From Helcobacillus massiliensis (GTDB lineage: Bacteria > Actinomycetota > Actinomycetes > Actinomycetales > Dermabacteraceae), in assembly GCF_014191425.1 (NCBI RefSeq), contig NZ_JACHWP010000001.1:434001-498000 (forward strand): 64,000 nucleotides of DNA, read 5' to 3'. Under the pieces are notes generated by a model that saw only the letters and a program-made list of their open reading frames with translations, had not been told where the DNA came from and ran no database searches. Positions 32,589 to 41,666 of this stretch are shown here, piece after piece. Within the stretch, counting starts at the first letter, position 1, and every line of letters starts with the position of its first letter. The position numbers were made by a program, and so were the translations under genes.

Positions 32589-33320
32589 GCCGGCGGCGCG
32601 GCGCAGCACCTCGGTGAGGTGGTTCGCGCTCGCAATCACAGCCTGAGCGTGCAGCCGCCCCGGCTGGCGAGTCATCCGGTCCAGCGGTCCGGAGATCGAC
32701 AGGGCCGCCACGACCCGGCCGTTCGGGCCGCGCACGGGCGCGGAGACCGAGCTGACGCCCGCTTCGCGCTCGCCGACGGACTGCGCCCAGCCGCGCCGGC
32801 GCACTGCCGAGAGCATGGTCGCCGTGAACCGCGCGCCGTGCAGGCCGCGGTGCAGGCGATCGGGCTCCTCCCACGCGAGGAGGATCTGGGCGGCGCTGCC
32901 CGCCTTCATCGTGAGCGTGGCCCCGAGGGGGACGGAGTCGCGCAGTCCGATGGGGCGCTCTGCAGCGGCCACGCAGATGCGGTGCTCGCCCTGGCGGCGG
33001 TAGAGCTGTGCGGATTCGCCCGTGTGGTCGCGAAGCGACGCGAGAACGGGGCCTGCAGCGGCGAGCAGGCGGTCCTCGCCGGCGGCTGCGGAGAGCTCCG
33101 TCAGGCGCGGGCCGAGGATGAAGCGGCCCTGCATGTCGCGGGCCACGAGGCGATGGTGTTCGAGCGCCACGGCGAGGCGGTGCGCCGTCGGTCGGGCGAG
33201 GTCGGTCGAGGTGACGAGCTGCGCGAGCGTGGCGGGGCCGGCCTCGAGCGCCCCGAGCACGGCGGCGGCTTTGTCGAGAACGCCGACGCCGCTTCCCTGA
33301 TCTTCTTTCGCGTTGTTCAT
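32586..33320 (-). CDS. IclR-family regulator of leucine biosynthesis (LtbR/NdgR-like)
   Basis: The 244-residue protein has an N-terminal winged helix-turn-helix (TLAQLVTSTDLARPTAHRLAVALEHHRLV) and the C-terminal IclR effector domain (VPLGATLTMKAGSAAQILLAW; GWAQSVGEREAGVSSVSAPV). Its divergent placement directly upstream of leuCD is the conserved arrangement of LtbR of Corynebacterium and NdgR of Streptomyces, which repress leuCD and leuB or related amino acid genes. Function is therefore inferred from family plus position. An inverted repeat five bases before its start codon is a candidate operator. Confidence 0.88.
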   Translation of the reverse strand: MNNAKEDQGSGVGVLDKAAAVLGALEAGPATLAQLVTSTDLARPTAHRLAVALEHHRLVARDMQGRFILGPRLTELSAAAGEDRLLAAAGPVLASLRDHTGESAQLYRRQGEHRICVAAAERPIGLRDSVPLGATLTMKAGSAAQILLAWEEPDRLHRGLHGARFTATMLSAVRRRGWAQSVGEREAGVSSVSAPVRGPNGRVVAALSISGPLDRMTRQPGRLHAQAVIASANHLTEVLRRAAG

Positions 33321-33324
33321 GACC

Positions 33325-33340
33325 TAAGACTGCCGTCTTA
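33325..33340. promoter_or_regulatory. Inverted repeat in the IclR/leuC divergent region, candidate operator
   Basis: TAAGAC-TGCC-GTCTTA is a perfect 6-bp inverted repeat with a 4-bp centre, 5 bp from the regulator's start codon and 112 bp from that of leuC. Its position suits autoregulation; regulation of leuC from here is less certain. Confidence 0.45.
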
Positions 33341-33452
33341 GCCGTTGAGACGCAAGTGCGACTCGTCCCGAACCTCGAAATAGTTGGTCCGAATTCCGAA
33401 ACAGGTGGGCCTTCATCCGAGGCCCGAGCCGACGCAGCAAGGAGCCCGCACC

Positions 33453-34856
33453 ATGGCGCGCACTCTCGCAGAGAAGGTCTGGCAGGACCATGTGGTCCGC
33501 CGCGGAACCGACGGCGAACCCGACCTCCTCTACATCGACCTGCAGCTGATCCACGAGGTCACCAGCCCGCAGGCGTTCGACGGACTCCGCCAGGAGGGTC
33601 GCACCCTGCGTCGGGTCGACCAGACGATCGCCACCGAGGACCACAACACCCCGACGATCGACATCGACAAACCCATCGCGGACATCACCAGCCGCACCCA
33701 GATCAACACCCTGCGCCGCAACGCCGAGGAGTTCGGCGTGCGCATCCATCCCCTCGGAGACGCCGATCAGGGCATCGTCCACGTGGTGGGCCCGCAGCTC
33801 GGCCTCACCATGCCCGGCATCACCGTGGTGTGCGGCGACTCCCACACCTCCACCCACGGCGCGTTCGGCGCCCTCGCCTTCGGCATCGGCACCTCCGAGG
33901 TGGAGCACGTGATGGCCACCCAGACGCTGCCGCTGAAGCCGTTCAAGACGATGGCGATCACCGTCAACGGGTCGCTGAAGCCCGGCGTCACCGCGAAGGA
34001 CATCATCCTCGCCGTGATCGCGAAGATCGGCACCGGCGGCGGCGCCGGGTACGTGCTGGAGTACCGGGGCGAGGCGATCCGCGCCCTCTCGATGGAGGGC
34101 CGCATGACGATCTGCAACATGTCGATCGAGGCCGGTGCCCGTGCCGGCATGATCGCCCCGGATGAGACCACGTTCGAGTACGTCAAAGGGCGCCCGCACG
34201 CGCCGCAGGGCAAGGACTGGGACGACGCCGTCGCGTACTGGCGCACTCTGCCCACCGATGAGGGCGCCGAGTTCGATGCCGAGGTCGTCATCGACGCCGA
34301 TGAGCTGGAGCCGTTCGTCACCTGGGGCACGAACCCGGGACAGGGGCTGCCGCTGTCCGCGACCGTTCCCGCGCCCGAGGACTTCACCAATGACATCGAC
34401 CGCGAAGCCGCGGAATCGGCGCTGCGGTACATGGACCTCGTGCCGGGTCAGAAGCTCAAGGACATCCGCGTGGACACCGTGTTCATGGGCTCGTGCACCA
34501 ACGGCCGCATCGAGGACCTGCGGGCGTTCGCCGAGGTCATCAAGGGGCAGAAGAAGCACCCCGAGGTGCGCGTCATGGTGGTGCCCGGCTCGGCACGGGT
34601 GCGCATCCAGGCTGAGCAGGAGGGCCTCGGCGACGTGTTCGATGCGTTCGGCGCCGAATGGCGCCAGGCCGGATGTTCCATGTGCCTGGGCATGAACCCG
34701 GACCAGCTGAAGCCGGGGGAGCGCTCCGCCTCCACCTCGAACCGCAACTTCGAAGGACGCCAGGGCAAGGGCGGCCGCACCCACCTGGTGTCGCCGGTCG
34801 TCGCCGCCGCGACCGCGGTCCGCGGCACCCTCAGCTCGCCCGCCGACCTCATCTGA
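33453..34856 (+). CDS. leuC: 3-isopropylmalate dehydratase, large subunit
   Basis: LeuC carries the 4Fe-4S cluster of isopropylmalate isomerase. The 467-residue aconitase-family protein has the iron-sulfur cysteines in [14 protein letters not shown] (about residue 347) and [13 protein letters not shown] (about 407/410), plus [21 protein letters not shown] and the substrate-binding [17 protein letters not shown]. Start: ATG at 33453, eight bases after AAGGAG; an earlier in-frame GTG would lie inside the regulatory region. It forms an operon with leuD 84 bp downstream. CimA upstream in the window suggests that LeuCD also act on citramalate. Confidence 0.97.
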   Translation: MARTLAEKVWQDHVVRRGTDGEPDLLYIDLQLIHEVTSPQAFDGLRQEGRTLRRVDQTIATEDHNTPTIDIDKPIADITSRTQINTLRRNAEEFGVRIHPLGDADQGIVHVVGPQLGLTMPGITVVCGDSHTSTHGAFGALAFGIGTSEVEHVMATQTLPLKPFKTMAITVNGSLKPGVTAKDIILAVIAKIGTGGGAGYVLEYRGEAIRALSMEGRMTICNMSIEAGARAGMIAPDETTFEYVKGRPHAPQGKDWDDAVAYWRTLPTDEGAEFDAEVVIDADELEPFVTWGTNPGQGLPLSATVPAPEDFTNDIDREAAESALRYMDLVPGQKLKDIRVDTVFMGSCTNGRIEDLRAFAEVIKGQKKHPEVRVMVVPGSARVRIQAEQEGLGDVFDAFGAEWRQAGCSMCLGMNPDQLKPGERSASTSNRNFEGRQGKGGRTHLVSPVVAAATAVRGTLSSPADLI

Positions 34857-34940
34857 CCCGATCCACCGCCAGCACCCGTCGGCCCCATCTGCACCCGCAG
34901 GCCCCACCGACGGCGGCCGCGCCCCAAAGGAGACCACCTC

Positions 34941-35546
34941 ATGGAGAAGTTCACCACCCACACCGGCATCGGCGTGCCGCTGCGCCGCTCGAACGTCGAC
35001 ACCGATCAGATCATCCCCGCCGTGTTCCTCAAGCGCGTCACCAAGACCGGGTTCGACGACGGCCTGTTCAGCGTGTGGCGCAGCGACCCCGAGTTCGTCC
35101 TCAACCAGGAGCCGTACACGAGGGGCAGCGTGCTCGTCGCCGGCCCCGACTTCGGCACCGGCTCCTCTCGTGAGCACGCCGTGTGGGCGCTGCGCGACTA
35201 CGGCTTCGCCGCGGTCCTCTCCTCCCGCTTCGCGGACATCTTCCGCGGCAACGCCGGCAAACAGGGCCTCGTGGCCGCGCAGCTGGCACCGGAGGACATC
35301 GAGCAGATCCAGAAGAAGCTGGAGAACGAACCGGGTACGGAGATCACCGTGGACCTGGTGGAGCGCCGCGTCGAATGCGGCGACCTCACCTTCGGCTTCG
35401 AGATCGACGACTACACCCGCTGGCGTCTCATGGAGGGCCTGGACGACATCGGCCTGACGATGCGCTATGAGGCCGATATCGCAGCGTTCGAGGAGAAGCG
35501 CCCGAGCTGGATGCCGAGAACCCTTCCGGCCCGCACCGCCGGCTGA
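34941..35546 (+). CDS. leuD: 3-isopropylmalate dehydratase, small subunit
   Basis: LeuD provides the swivelling domain that closes over the LeuC active site. The 201-residue protein has [20 protein letters not shown], the family signature [20 protein letters not shown] with the substrate-binding GTGSSREHA, and [17 protein letters not shown]. Start: ATG after AAAGGAG. The 84-bp gap from leuC contains one copy of the CCCGTCGGCC motif and no terminator, so co-transcription is expected. Confidence 0.97.
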   Translation: MEKFTTHTGIGVPLRRSNVDTDQIIPAVFLKRVTKTGFDDGLFSVWRSDPEFVLNQEPYTRGSVLVAGPDFGTGSSREHAVWALRDYGFAAVLSSRFADIFRGNAGKQGLVAAQLAPEDIEQIQKKLENEPGTEITVDLVERRVECGDLTFGFEIDDYTRWRLMEGLDDIGLTMRYEADIAAFEEKRPSWMPRTLPARTAG

Positions 35547-35588
35547 TCCTCGCGTCACCTCGCCCGGGCGGCATCCGGGCTGCTCCGG

Positions 35589-35594
35589 TATGGT
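35589..35594 (+). promoter_or_regulatory. -10 box of the murA promoter
   Basis: TATGGT is 56 nt before the murA ATG; the implied leader of about 50 nt ends with an AAGGA ribosome binding site at 35642-35646. Confidence 0.45.
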
Positions 35595-35650
35595 GGGCCG
35601 GTCACCGGTTCGTCCGCGAACCGCCCCAGACCATTCGATGTAAGGACACT

Positions 35651-36967
35651 ATGAGCACCACGTTCACAGTTCGCGGCGGCAAGCCCCTCACGGGCGAGGT
35701 CACCGTCCGCGGCGCCAAGAACCTCGTCTCCAAGGCCATGGTCGCTGCCCTCCTCGGCGAAGAGCCCAGCGAACTGCGCTCGGTTCCGGACATCCGCGAT
35801 GTCGCGATCGTCAAGGAGCTGCTGAAGGTCCACGGCGTCGGCATCGACTGGGACGTTGAGGGCGGCGTGATCCGCATGGACCCGTCGAACGTGGAGCGGG
35901 CCCACGTGGCCGACATCGACGCCCACGCCGGCTCCTCCCGGATCCCGATCCTGTTCTGCGGCCCGCTCCTGCACCGCCTGGGCGAGGCGATCATCCCCGA
36001 CCTCGGCGGCTGCCGCATCGGCGACCGCCCGATCAATTACCACCTCGACGTGCTGCGCCAGTTCGGTGCGCACGTCGACAAGCGCGAGCACGGCATCTAC
36101 ATCACCGCGCCCAACGGTCTCACCGGCACGAAGATCCGCCTGGAGTACCCGAGCGTCGGCGCCACCGAACAGGTGCTTCTGACCGCCGTGCGGGCCAAGG
36201 GCCTCACGGAGCTGGAGAACGCCGCTGTCGAGCCGGAGATCGAGGACCTCATCTCCGTGCTGCAGAAGATGGGTGCGATCATCTCCCTGAGCACGGACCG
36301 CACCATCATCATCGAGGGCGTGGAGCGGCTGGGCGGCTACACCCACACCGCCCTCGCTGACCGCATCGAAGCCGGCTCCTGGGCCTGCGCGGCGCTCGTC
36401 ACCGGCGGTGACGTGTTCGTGCGCGGCGCCGAGCAGAAGGCGATGTCCACCTTCCTCAACATCCTGCGCAAGGTCGGCGCCGGCATGGAGATCAAGGACG
36501 ACGGCATCCGCTTCTTCGCCACCGACGAGCCGCTGCGCCCCGTCGCTGTGGAGACCGACGTGCACCCCGGCTTCATGACCGACTGGCAGCAGCCCCTGGT
36601 GGTGCTGCTGACCCAGGCCGAGGGCATCTCCATCGTCCACGAGACCGTGTACGAGAACCGCCTCGGCTTCACCAGCGCCCTCAACGACATGGGCGCCCAG
36701 ATCCAGGTGTACCGCGAATGCCTCGGCGGCTCCTCCTGCCGCTTCGGCCAGCGCAACTTCAACCACTCCGCCGTGGTCTCCGGCCCCCGCCAGCTCGAGG
36801 GCCGCAACATCACCGTTCCGGACCTGCGCGGCGGGTTCTCGTACCTCATCGCTGCTCTGGCGGCCGACGGGATCTCGAACATCTACGGCATCGACCTCAT
36901 CGACCGCGGCTACGAGTCCTTCCGGGACAAGCTGACCGCTCTGGGCGCCGACTTCTGGGAGGGATGA
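35651..36967 (+). CDS. murA: UDP-N-acetylglucosamine 1-carboxyvinyltransferase
   Basis: MurA transfers enolpyruvate from PEP to UDP-GlcNAc, the first committed step of peptidoglycan synthesis. The 438-residue EPSP-synthase-fold protein has the catalytic Lys23/Asn24 in VRGAKNLVSKAM and the active-site loop DLGGCRIGDRPIN with Cys121. The cysteine is the residue alkylated by fosfomycin; mycobacteria have Asp there, so this enzyme looks like the drug-sensitive type. Start: ATG after AAGGACACT. It is followed by a DUF2867-like gene after four bases, then gpsA and ddl. Confidence 0.96.
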   Translation: MSTTFTVRGGKPLTGEVTVRGAKNLVSKAMVAALLGEEPSELRSVPDIRDVAIVKELLKVHGVGIDWDVEGGVIRMDPSNVERAHVADIDAHAGSSRIPILFCGPLLHRLGEAIIPDLGGCRIGDRPINYHLDVLRQFGAHVDKREHGIYITAPNGLTGTKIRLEYPSVGATEQVLLTAVRAKGLTELENAAVEPEIEDLISVLQKMGAIISLSTDRTIIIEGVERLGGYTHTALADRIEAGSWACAALVTGGDVFVRGAEQKAMSTFLNILRKVGAGMEIKDDGIRFFATDEPLRPVAVETDVHPGFMTDWQQPLVVLLTQAEGISIVHETVYENRLGFTSALNDMGAQIQVYRECLGGSSCRFGQRNFNHSAVVSGPRQLEGRNITVPDLRGGFSYLIAALAADGISNIYGIDLIDRGYESFRDKLTALGADFWEG

Positions 36968-36971
36968 GCCG

Positions 36972-37670
36972 ATGAGCACCCCGGAGCCGGACGAGATCAT
37001 CATCGAGCCCGACGACCAGCAGGACGGCACCGCCCACCACGGCGACCGCGCCGACGACACGGACCGCACCGAGCACTTCGTACGCGAGGCCCGCGGCTAC
37101 AACTCACTCGCCCTGCGCGACATCCCGCTGCCGGACTACTGCGACGTGGTCATCATCCCCACCCGCGGTGTCCGCGAAACCGACCCGCGGGTGTGGGCGG
37201 AGGCGATCTTCTCCCGCGAGAACGCCACCCTCGCCTCCCGCGGGGCGAAGGCCCTGCGCAATGAGGCGATCCGCCTGTTCGACCTCGTGCCGCCGCCGGA
37301 TCGCACGCGCGACGTCATCGAAGTGGTCGGTGATGAGGCCCTCATCGTGGACGACACCCCGTCGCTCGCCGTCCGCATCGGTGTGGCGGTGGAGCCCGGC
37401 GGTCACCTGCTGCGCATCACCACCGCGGTGAAGTACCGGAACCTGCGCGGACGCCTCACCTGGGCGCCCCGTCGCGTCATGCACGCCGCCGCCGTCCACA
37501 CGCTGGCGCGCCGCGCCCCGGTCACCATGCGCACCCGCGAGGTGCGCGCCAGCGGCCAGCGCGGCCTGCTCGGGGTGACCCGTCTGCCGAAGCTGATCGA
37601 CCAGCCCCGCCCCGGCCAGCACAGCCGCGGCGGCCAGCAGGATCAGCGCCGCCCCGACAGCGGCCGCTGA
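36972..37670 (+). CDS. DUF2867-like protein with basic low-complexity tail
   Basis: The first 35 residues of this 232-residue protein are acidic and probably disordered. Residues 40-185 (SLALRDIPLPDYCDVVIIPT, WAEAIFSREN, VIEVVGDEALIVDDTPSLAV, TAVKYRNLRGRLTWAPRRVMH) resemble DUF2867 proteins, small enzymes or binding proteins of unknown role. The last 26 residues are Gln/Arg/Gly/Pro-rich and end one base before gpsA. In many actinobacteria an acyltransferase gene (plsC type) occupies this slot between murA and gpsA; none is seen. The domain call is by pattern only; function unknown. Confidence 0.55.
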   Translation: MSTPEPDEIIIEPDDQQDGTAHHGDRADDTDRTEHFVREARGYNSLALRDIPLPDYCDVVIIPTRGVRETDPRVWAEAIFSRENATLASRGAKALRNEAIRLFDLVPPPDRTRDVIEVVGDEALIVDDTPSLAVRIGVAVEPGGHLLRITTAVKYRNLRGRLTWAPRRVMHAAAVHTLARRAPVTMRTREVRASGQRGLLGVTRLPKLIDQPRPGQHSRGGQQDQRRPDSGR

Positions 37671-37671
37671 C

Positions 37672-38670
37672 ATGGCCGGCGCACCGCTGATCGCGGTCCT
37701 CGGCGCCGGCAGCTGGGGAACCACGTTCTCCTCGGTCCTGGCCGCCGCGGGCTGCCGGGTCCGCATCTGGGCGCGCCGCGCCGACATCGCCGCAGAGATC
37801 ACCGAGCGCCGCACCAACCGCGGCTACATCCCGGAGCTCACCCTGCCGGACACGGTCAACGCCTCCAGTGACGCCGGCGCTGTGCTCGACGGGGCCGATG
37901 GCGTCGTCATCGCCGTGCCCGCGCAGAAGCTGCGCGGCGCCCTCGAGCAGTGGCCAGCCCTGCCGGACGTCCCCGTGGTGTCGCTCGTCAAGGGCATTGA
38001 ACGGGACACGGATCTGCGGATCAGCGAACTGCTGGCATCCGTCGGCCGCATCGAGCCCAGCCGGATCGCGGTTCTGTCCGGACCGAACCTCGCGGTCGAG
38101 ATCGCCCAGCAGCAGCCGTGCGCCGCCGTCGTCGCCTCCACCAGTGCCGCCACCGCGGACCGGGTCGCCCGCTGGTGCCGCGCCCCCTACATGCGCACCT
38201 ACGTCTCCTCCGACGTCATCGGCGTGGAGGTCGCCGGCGCCATGAAGAACGTCATCGCCACCGCTGTCGGCGCCGCCGCCGGACTCGGGTACGGCGACAA
38301 CACCCGCGCCTCCCTCATCACCCGCGGGCTCGCCGAGATGACCCGCCTGGGCACGGCCGTCGGCGCCCGGGCCGACACGTTCGCGGGGCTCGCCGGCATG
38401 GGCGACCTCGTCGCCACCTGCGCCTCACCGCTGTCCCGCAATTTCCGCCTCGGCGCCGCCCTCGGCCGGGGCCTCAGCGTGGAGGACGCGATCCGCGAGG
38501 TGGGACAGACCGCCGAGGGCGTCGCCACCGCGCGCGCAGTCCGGCAGATCGCCCACGAACGCGACCTGGACCTGCCGATCACGTCGATGCTGGTCGATGT
38601 GATCGATCACGGGCGTGACATTTCCAGCGTGACACGGGAACTCCTGTCACGCTCCGTGCGACCGGAATGA
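37672..38670 (+). CDS. gpsA: Glycerol-3-phosphate dehydrogenase [NAD(P)+]
   Basis: GpsA reduces dihydroxyacetone phosphate to sn-glycerol 3-phosphate for phospholipid synthesis. The 332-residue protein has the Rossmann motif VLGAGSWGTTFSSVLA at its start, SLVKGIERDTDLRISELL, LSGPNLAVEIAQQQP, the catalytic Lys in GVEVAGAMKNVIATAVG and GDNTRASLITRGLAEM, then AGMGDLVATCASPLSRN. It begins one base after the preceding stop, so it belongs to the murA operon. Confidence 0.96.
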   Translation: MAGAPLIAVLGAGSWGTTFSSVLAAAGCRVRIWARRADIAAEITERRTNRGYIPELTLPDTVNASSDAGAVLDGADGVVIAVPAQKLRGALEQWPALPDVPVVSLVKGIERDTDLRISELLASVGRIEPSRIAVLSGPNLAVEIAQQQPCAAVVASTSAATADRVARWCRAPYMRTYVSSDVIGVEVAGAMKNVIATAVGAAAGLGYGDNTRASLITRGLAEMTRLGTAVGARADTFAGLAGMGDLVATCASPLSRNFRLGAALGRGLSVEDAIREVGQTAEGVATARAVRQIAHERDLDLPITSMLVDVIDHGRDISSVTRELLSRSVRPE

Positions 38671-38676
38671 GATCAT
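38671..38676 (+). promoter_or_regulatory. -10-like hexamer for leaderless ddl transcript
   Basis: GATCAT ends 7 nt before the ddl ATG with no ribosome binding site between. It matches the leaderless spacing seen elsewhere, though its first base departs from TAnnnT. Confidence 0.4.
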
Positions 38677-38683
38677 CACACCC

Positions 38684-39799
38684 ATGAGCATTTCCGTGGC
38701 CCTCCTCTTCGGCGGCCGCTCCGGTGAGCACGGCATCAGCTGCGTCACCGCGGGCGGCATCCTCCGCGCCATCGACCGCGACCGCTTCACCCCGATCCCC
38801 ATCGGCATCACCCCCAGCGGCCGCCTCGTGTCCGTCACGGACGACCCCGACCACTGGGTGATCCGCGACGGCCGCGCCCCCGAAGTGCCGGAGGACGGCG
38901 AGGAGGTCCTCCTGCCGACCGTCGCGAAGACCGCCGGGAAACCGTCGCAGCTGCGCGTCATCCGGGGCGGCCGTGTGGAGCACCTTGCGGACGTGGACGT
39001 GTTCCTGCCGCTGCTGCACGGCCCCTACGGTGAGGACGGAACCATCCAGGGGCTGTTCGACCTGCTCGACCTCCCCTACGTGGGCAGCGGAGTGCTCGCC
39101 AGCGCGGTGTGCATGGACAAGGACTTCACCAAGCGGGTCCTCGCCGATGCCGGCATCGCCGTGGCCGACGGCTGCGTGGTCCGCCAGGAGGACTGGTGCA
39201 CCGATGAGGGCCGCGCCGAGATCCGCGCACGGGTCGCCGAGCTGCAGGCACCGCTGTTCGTGAAGCCGTCCCGGGCCGGCTCCAGCCTCGGCGTCTCCCG
39301 CATCGAGGACCTCGACGGCCTCGAGGAAGCGCTGCGCTCCGCCTTCGAGGTGGACCCGAAGGTGCTGGTGGAGTCCGGTGTCAACGGCCGCGAAGTGGAG
39401 TGCGGTGTGCTGCGCACCTCCCGCCGCCACCCGGTGCGCTCCACGCAGCCCGGTGAGGTCGCCATCGGCGACGACCTCGAGTTCTACGACTTCGAATCGA
39501 AGTACTTCGGCAAGGGCACTGTCCGGATCGACGTCCCCGCGTCGATCAGCGAGGAGCGCGCCGCGCAGGTCCGTGACATCGCCGAGCGCGCGTTCGTGGC
39601 CCTGGACCTGGAGACCCTCGCCCGGGTCGACGTCTTCGTCACCGATTCCGGCGTGATCGTCAACGAGATCAACACGATGCCCGGGTTCACGCCGTTCTCC
39701 ATGTTCCCCGTGCTGTGGGAGAACATGGGCATCACCTACCGTGAGCTGATCACCGAACTGATCGACTCGGCGCTCGCCAAGCCGCTCGGCGTCCACTGA
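38684..39799 (+). CDS. ddl: D-alanine--D-alanine ligase
   Basis: Ddl joins two D-alanines with ATP for the peptidoglycan stem. The 371-residue ATP-grasp protein has the N-terminal LLFGGRSGEHGISCVTAGGI, LLHGPYGEDGTIQGLFDLL, the YVGSGVLASAVCMDKDFTK block, LFVKPSRAGSSLGVSR in the ATP-binding lobe and the metal-binding ending IVNEINTMPGFTPFSMFP. The family's Tyr/Phe selector lies in the omega-loop FESKYFGKGTV, typical of D-Ala-D-Ala rather than D-Ala-D-Lac ligases. It follows gpsA by 13 bp and may have its own start site. Confidence 0.96.
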   Translation: MSISVALLFGGRSGEHGISCVTAGGILRAIDRDRFTPIPIGITPSGRLVSVTDDPDHWVIRDGRAPEVPEDGEEVLLPTVAKTAGKPSQLRVIRGGRVEHLADVDVFLPLLHGPYGEDGTIQGLFDLLDLPYVGSGVLASAVCMDKDFTKRVLADAGIAVADGCVVRQEDWCTDEGRAEIRARVAELQAPLFVKPSRAGSSLGVSRIEDLDGLEEALRSAFEVDPKVLVESGVNGREVECGVLRTSRRHPVRSTQPGEVAIGDDLEFYDFESKYFGKGTVRIDVPASISEERAAQVRDIAERAFVALDLETLARVDVFVTDSGVIVNEINTMPGFTPFSMFPVLWENMGITYRELITELIDSALAKPLGVH

Positions 39800-39829
39800 C
39801 GCTGTCTCGGGCGAGGGGCGGCAGCGCCG

Positions 39830-40414
39830 TCAGTTCGTCTCGCCCTGCCCCACGCAGAAGCGGGTCGCGGGGATCTGGTTCACCAGACCCACCACCGCCA
39901 GGGGAGCGGCGCTCGGCTGATCCGGTGCGGCGGCACGCGGCACTGTCATATCGATCGCCGGTTCACGGCCGTACGTGGTGTACGTGAGGATCCCGGTCTC
40001 ATCGTCCTGATGCACGATCCAGTCCACTGCGGTGCCGTTCGGCGCCTGTGTGGTGGTGCACAGCTCCGTTGTGGGCGGCGGGGGAGTGACGCCGCAGCGC
40101 AGCACCACCGCCTTCTCACCCGTGCCCCACGCGGCGGTGGACTGGCTGGTGGTCTCCTGCCGCTTCTGCCCGATCACTTCGTCGGGCAGCTTGGTGATGA
40201 CATCCGCGCAGGCGGGGTTCGCGGCGTCCGGGCCCGGCGGTACTGTGACGGCGCAGCCGCTCAGCAGGCTCAGCAGCATGCCGCCGCCGATGAGGGCGGC
40301 GCTGGCGATGAGGCCGCGGTGTGCACGGCGGGGGAGCGCACGGCTGGGCTGGACCACCTCCGGTGAGGGGTCCGACGGCTGCTGCGGATCGTGGGGGTTC
40401 GGTGAGGACGTCAC
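39830..40414 (-). CDS. DUF3515 family putative lipoprotein
   Basis: The 194-residue protein starts with a Pro-rich cytoplasmic segment, then HRGLIASAALIGGGMLLSLL and a lipobox ending at Cys54 (LLSGC). The mature part has the DUF3515 features: two Cys pairs, KLPDEVIGQKRQETTSQSTAAWG, KAVVLRCGV and TAVDWIVHQDDETGILTYTT. DUF3515 proteins are actinobacterial, of unknown role, and typically lie between ddl and thiL, as here, though this copy is on the opposite strand. Start: GTG at 40414, six bases after a TACGCT box on the minus strand. Confidence 0.88.
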   Translation of the reverse strand: MTSSPNPHDPQQPSDPSPEVVQPSRALPRRAHRGLIASAALIGGGMLLSLLSGCAVTVPPGPDAANPACADVITKLPDEVIGQKRQETTSQSTAAWGTGEKAVVLRCGVTPPPPTTELCTTTQAPNGTAVDWIVHQDDETGILTYTTYGREPAIDMTVPRAAAPDQPSAAPLAVVGLVNQIPATRFCVGQGETN

Positions 40415-40420
40415 CTGTTC

Positions 40421-40426
40421 AGCGTA
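40421..40426 (-). promoter_or_regulatory. -10 box for leaderless DUF3515 transcript
   Basis: On the minus strand TACGCT ends 6 nt before the GTG start at 40414; no ribosome binding site is present. Confidence 0.5.
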
Positions 40427-40435
40427 GCCGCCCGA

Positions 40436-41572
40436 TCAGACGCGCTCGAACTCGTCGGCGCTGACCGGCATGGCCGCATCCGTCTCCTCCTCACAGTCCA
40501 CGGCGGGGATCGCCCCGGTGACAGGTCGGGGTGCCGTGTCATCCGCTGCTGCCATGGCGGTGGAGCCGACGCTCGCCCCCATGATCACCACGATCGCGAG
40601 GACGGCGAGCAGGCTGATGCCCTGGCCGAGGAACAGCCATCCCACCAGCGCCGCCACCATCGGCTCGAGGGACAGCAGGACCCCGAAGGCGGACTTCGGC
40701 AGGCGTCGGAGGGCAGCGAACTCCAGGGAGTAGGGGATCACGGTGGCCAGCAGCGCGCAGGCGATGACCACGGTCAGCAGGCCGAGGTCGCTGACCGCTG
40801 TGGGCAGTGCCGTGATGCCGAACGGCAGGAGGAGGACGCCCGCGATCGCGACGGCGACGGCGAGGCCGCCGGCACCGGAGACGAGCTGGCCGGTGCGCTG
40901 GGAGACCACGATGTAGGTGGCCCAGCACGCGGCGGCGATGAGGATGAACAGCACGCCGAGGGGATCCAGTGCAGCACCGCCGTGGCCCATCAGATCGTCC
41001 ACGAAGAACAGGCCGATGCCGAGCACGGCGAGGCCCACCCAGGCGAGGTCACGGGCGCGTCGGGAGAGGACGGCCGCGAGGGTGAGCGGGCCGATGAACT
41101 CGATCGCGACCGCGACCCCGAGCGGCAGGCGGTCGATCGCGGCGAAGAAGAAGCCGTTCATGACGGCGAGCACCACACCGAACAGGCCGACGGCTCGCCA
41201 CTGCGGCAGGGTCCACCGGTGGATCGCCGGGCGGGTGATGAGCATCAGCACGACGGCGGCGACCAGCAGGCGCAGGGACGTGGTGCCCCAGGGGCCGAAG
41301 GCGGGGAAGAGGGACACGCCGAGGGATGCGCCGATCTGCAGGCTGGTGGCGGACGCGAGGACGAACAGGGCGCCCACCAGGGTGCCGCGGCCGCTGCGGG
41401 GCGACTCGGTGAGCTCCGCCTGGCCCTGCACGATCTCGGCGACGATCGGGATGCCGGCCGTGGGGCTGCCGGTGGTGGGGGCGTCGGAGATGAAACCGGT
41501 GGTGGGGGAGTCCGTGGGCTGACCGTCGAGGGAGACGACGGTGAAGGATCCGGTGGTGGTGCGCGTGCTCAT
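40436..41572 (-). CDS. EamA/RhtA-family transporter, probable amino acid or metabolite exporter
   Basis: The 378-residue membrane protein has ten hydrophobic segments in two EamA repeats (residues about 65-200 and 210-345), with the family cues AIDRLPLGVAVAIEFIGPLTLA and SLEPMVAALVGWLFLGQ that resemble the threonine/homoserine exporter RhtA. An unusual 60-residue Thr/Ser/Pro-rich N-terminal extension with repeated PTTG units precedes the first helix. It is transcribed divergently from a LysR regulator, the classic exporter-regulator arrangement (compare LysE/LysG), with a strong inverted repeat between them. Substrate unknown; an amino acid is likely. Confidence 0.85.
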   Translation of the reverse strand: MSTRTTTGSFTVVSLDGQPTDSPTTGFISDAPTTGSPTAGIPIVAEIVQGQAELTESPRSGRGTLVGALFVLASATSLQIGASLGVSLFPAFGPWGTTSLRLLVAAVVLMLITRPAIHRWTLPQWRAVGLFGVVLAVMNGFFFAAIDRLPLGVAVAIEFIGPLTLAAVLSRRARDLAWVGLAVLGIGLFFVDDLMGHGGAALDPLGVLFILIAAACWATYIVVSQRTGQLVSGAGGLAVAVAIAGVLLLPFGITALPTAVSDLGLLTVVIACALLATVIPYSLEFAALRRLPKSAFGVLLSLEPMVAALVGWLFLGQGISLLAVLAIVVIMGASVGSTAMAAADDTAPRPVTGAIPAVDCEEETDAAMPVSADEFERV

Positions 41573-41599
41573 GCCTCCACTGTGGAGCCCTCAGAAGTG

Positions 41600-41628
41600 T
41601 TCAGTCCAGTGATGGAAACTGGAATGAA
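41600..41628. promoter_or_regulatory. LysR-type operator between exporter and regulator genes
   Basis: TTCAGTCCAGT-GATGGAA-ACTGGAATGAA is an 11-bp inverted repeat with 10 of 11 positions matching and a 7-bp centre. It contains the T-N11-A pattern of LysR boxes. It lies 28 bp from the exporter start and 38 bp from the regulator start. Confidence 0.75.
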
Positions 41629-41666
41629 TCAGTAAGGATCCGTGAACTGTTCTGCGAAGGGGCGTC

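Noticed and set aside
36972-37670. Frameshifted or broken gene before gpsA
   Set aside because: The Gln/Arg-rich tail looks abnormal, but the domain before it is complete and the stop sits one base before gpsA, so an intact gene with a low-complexity tail is the simpler reading.
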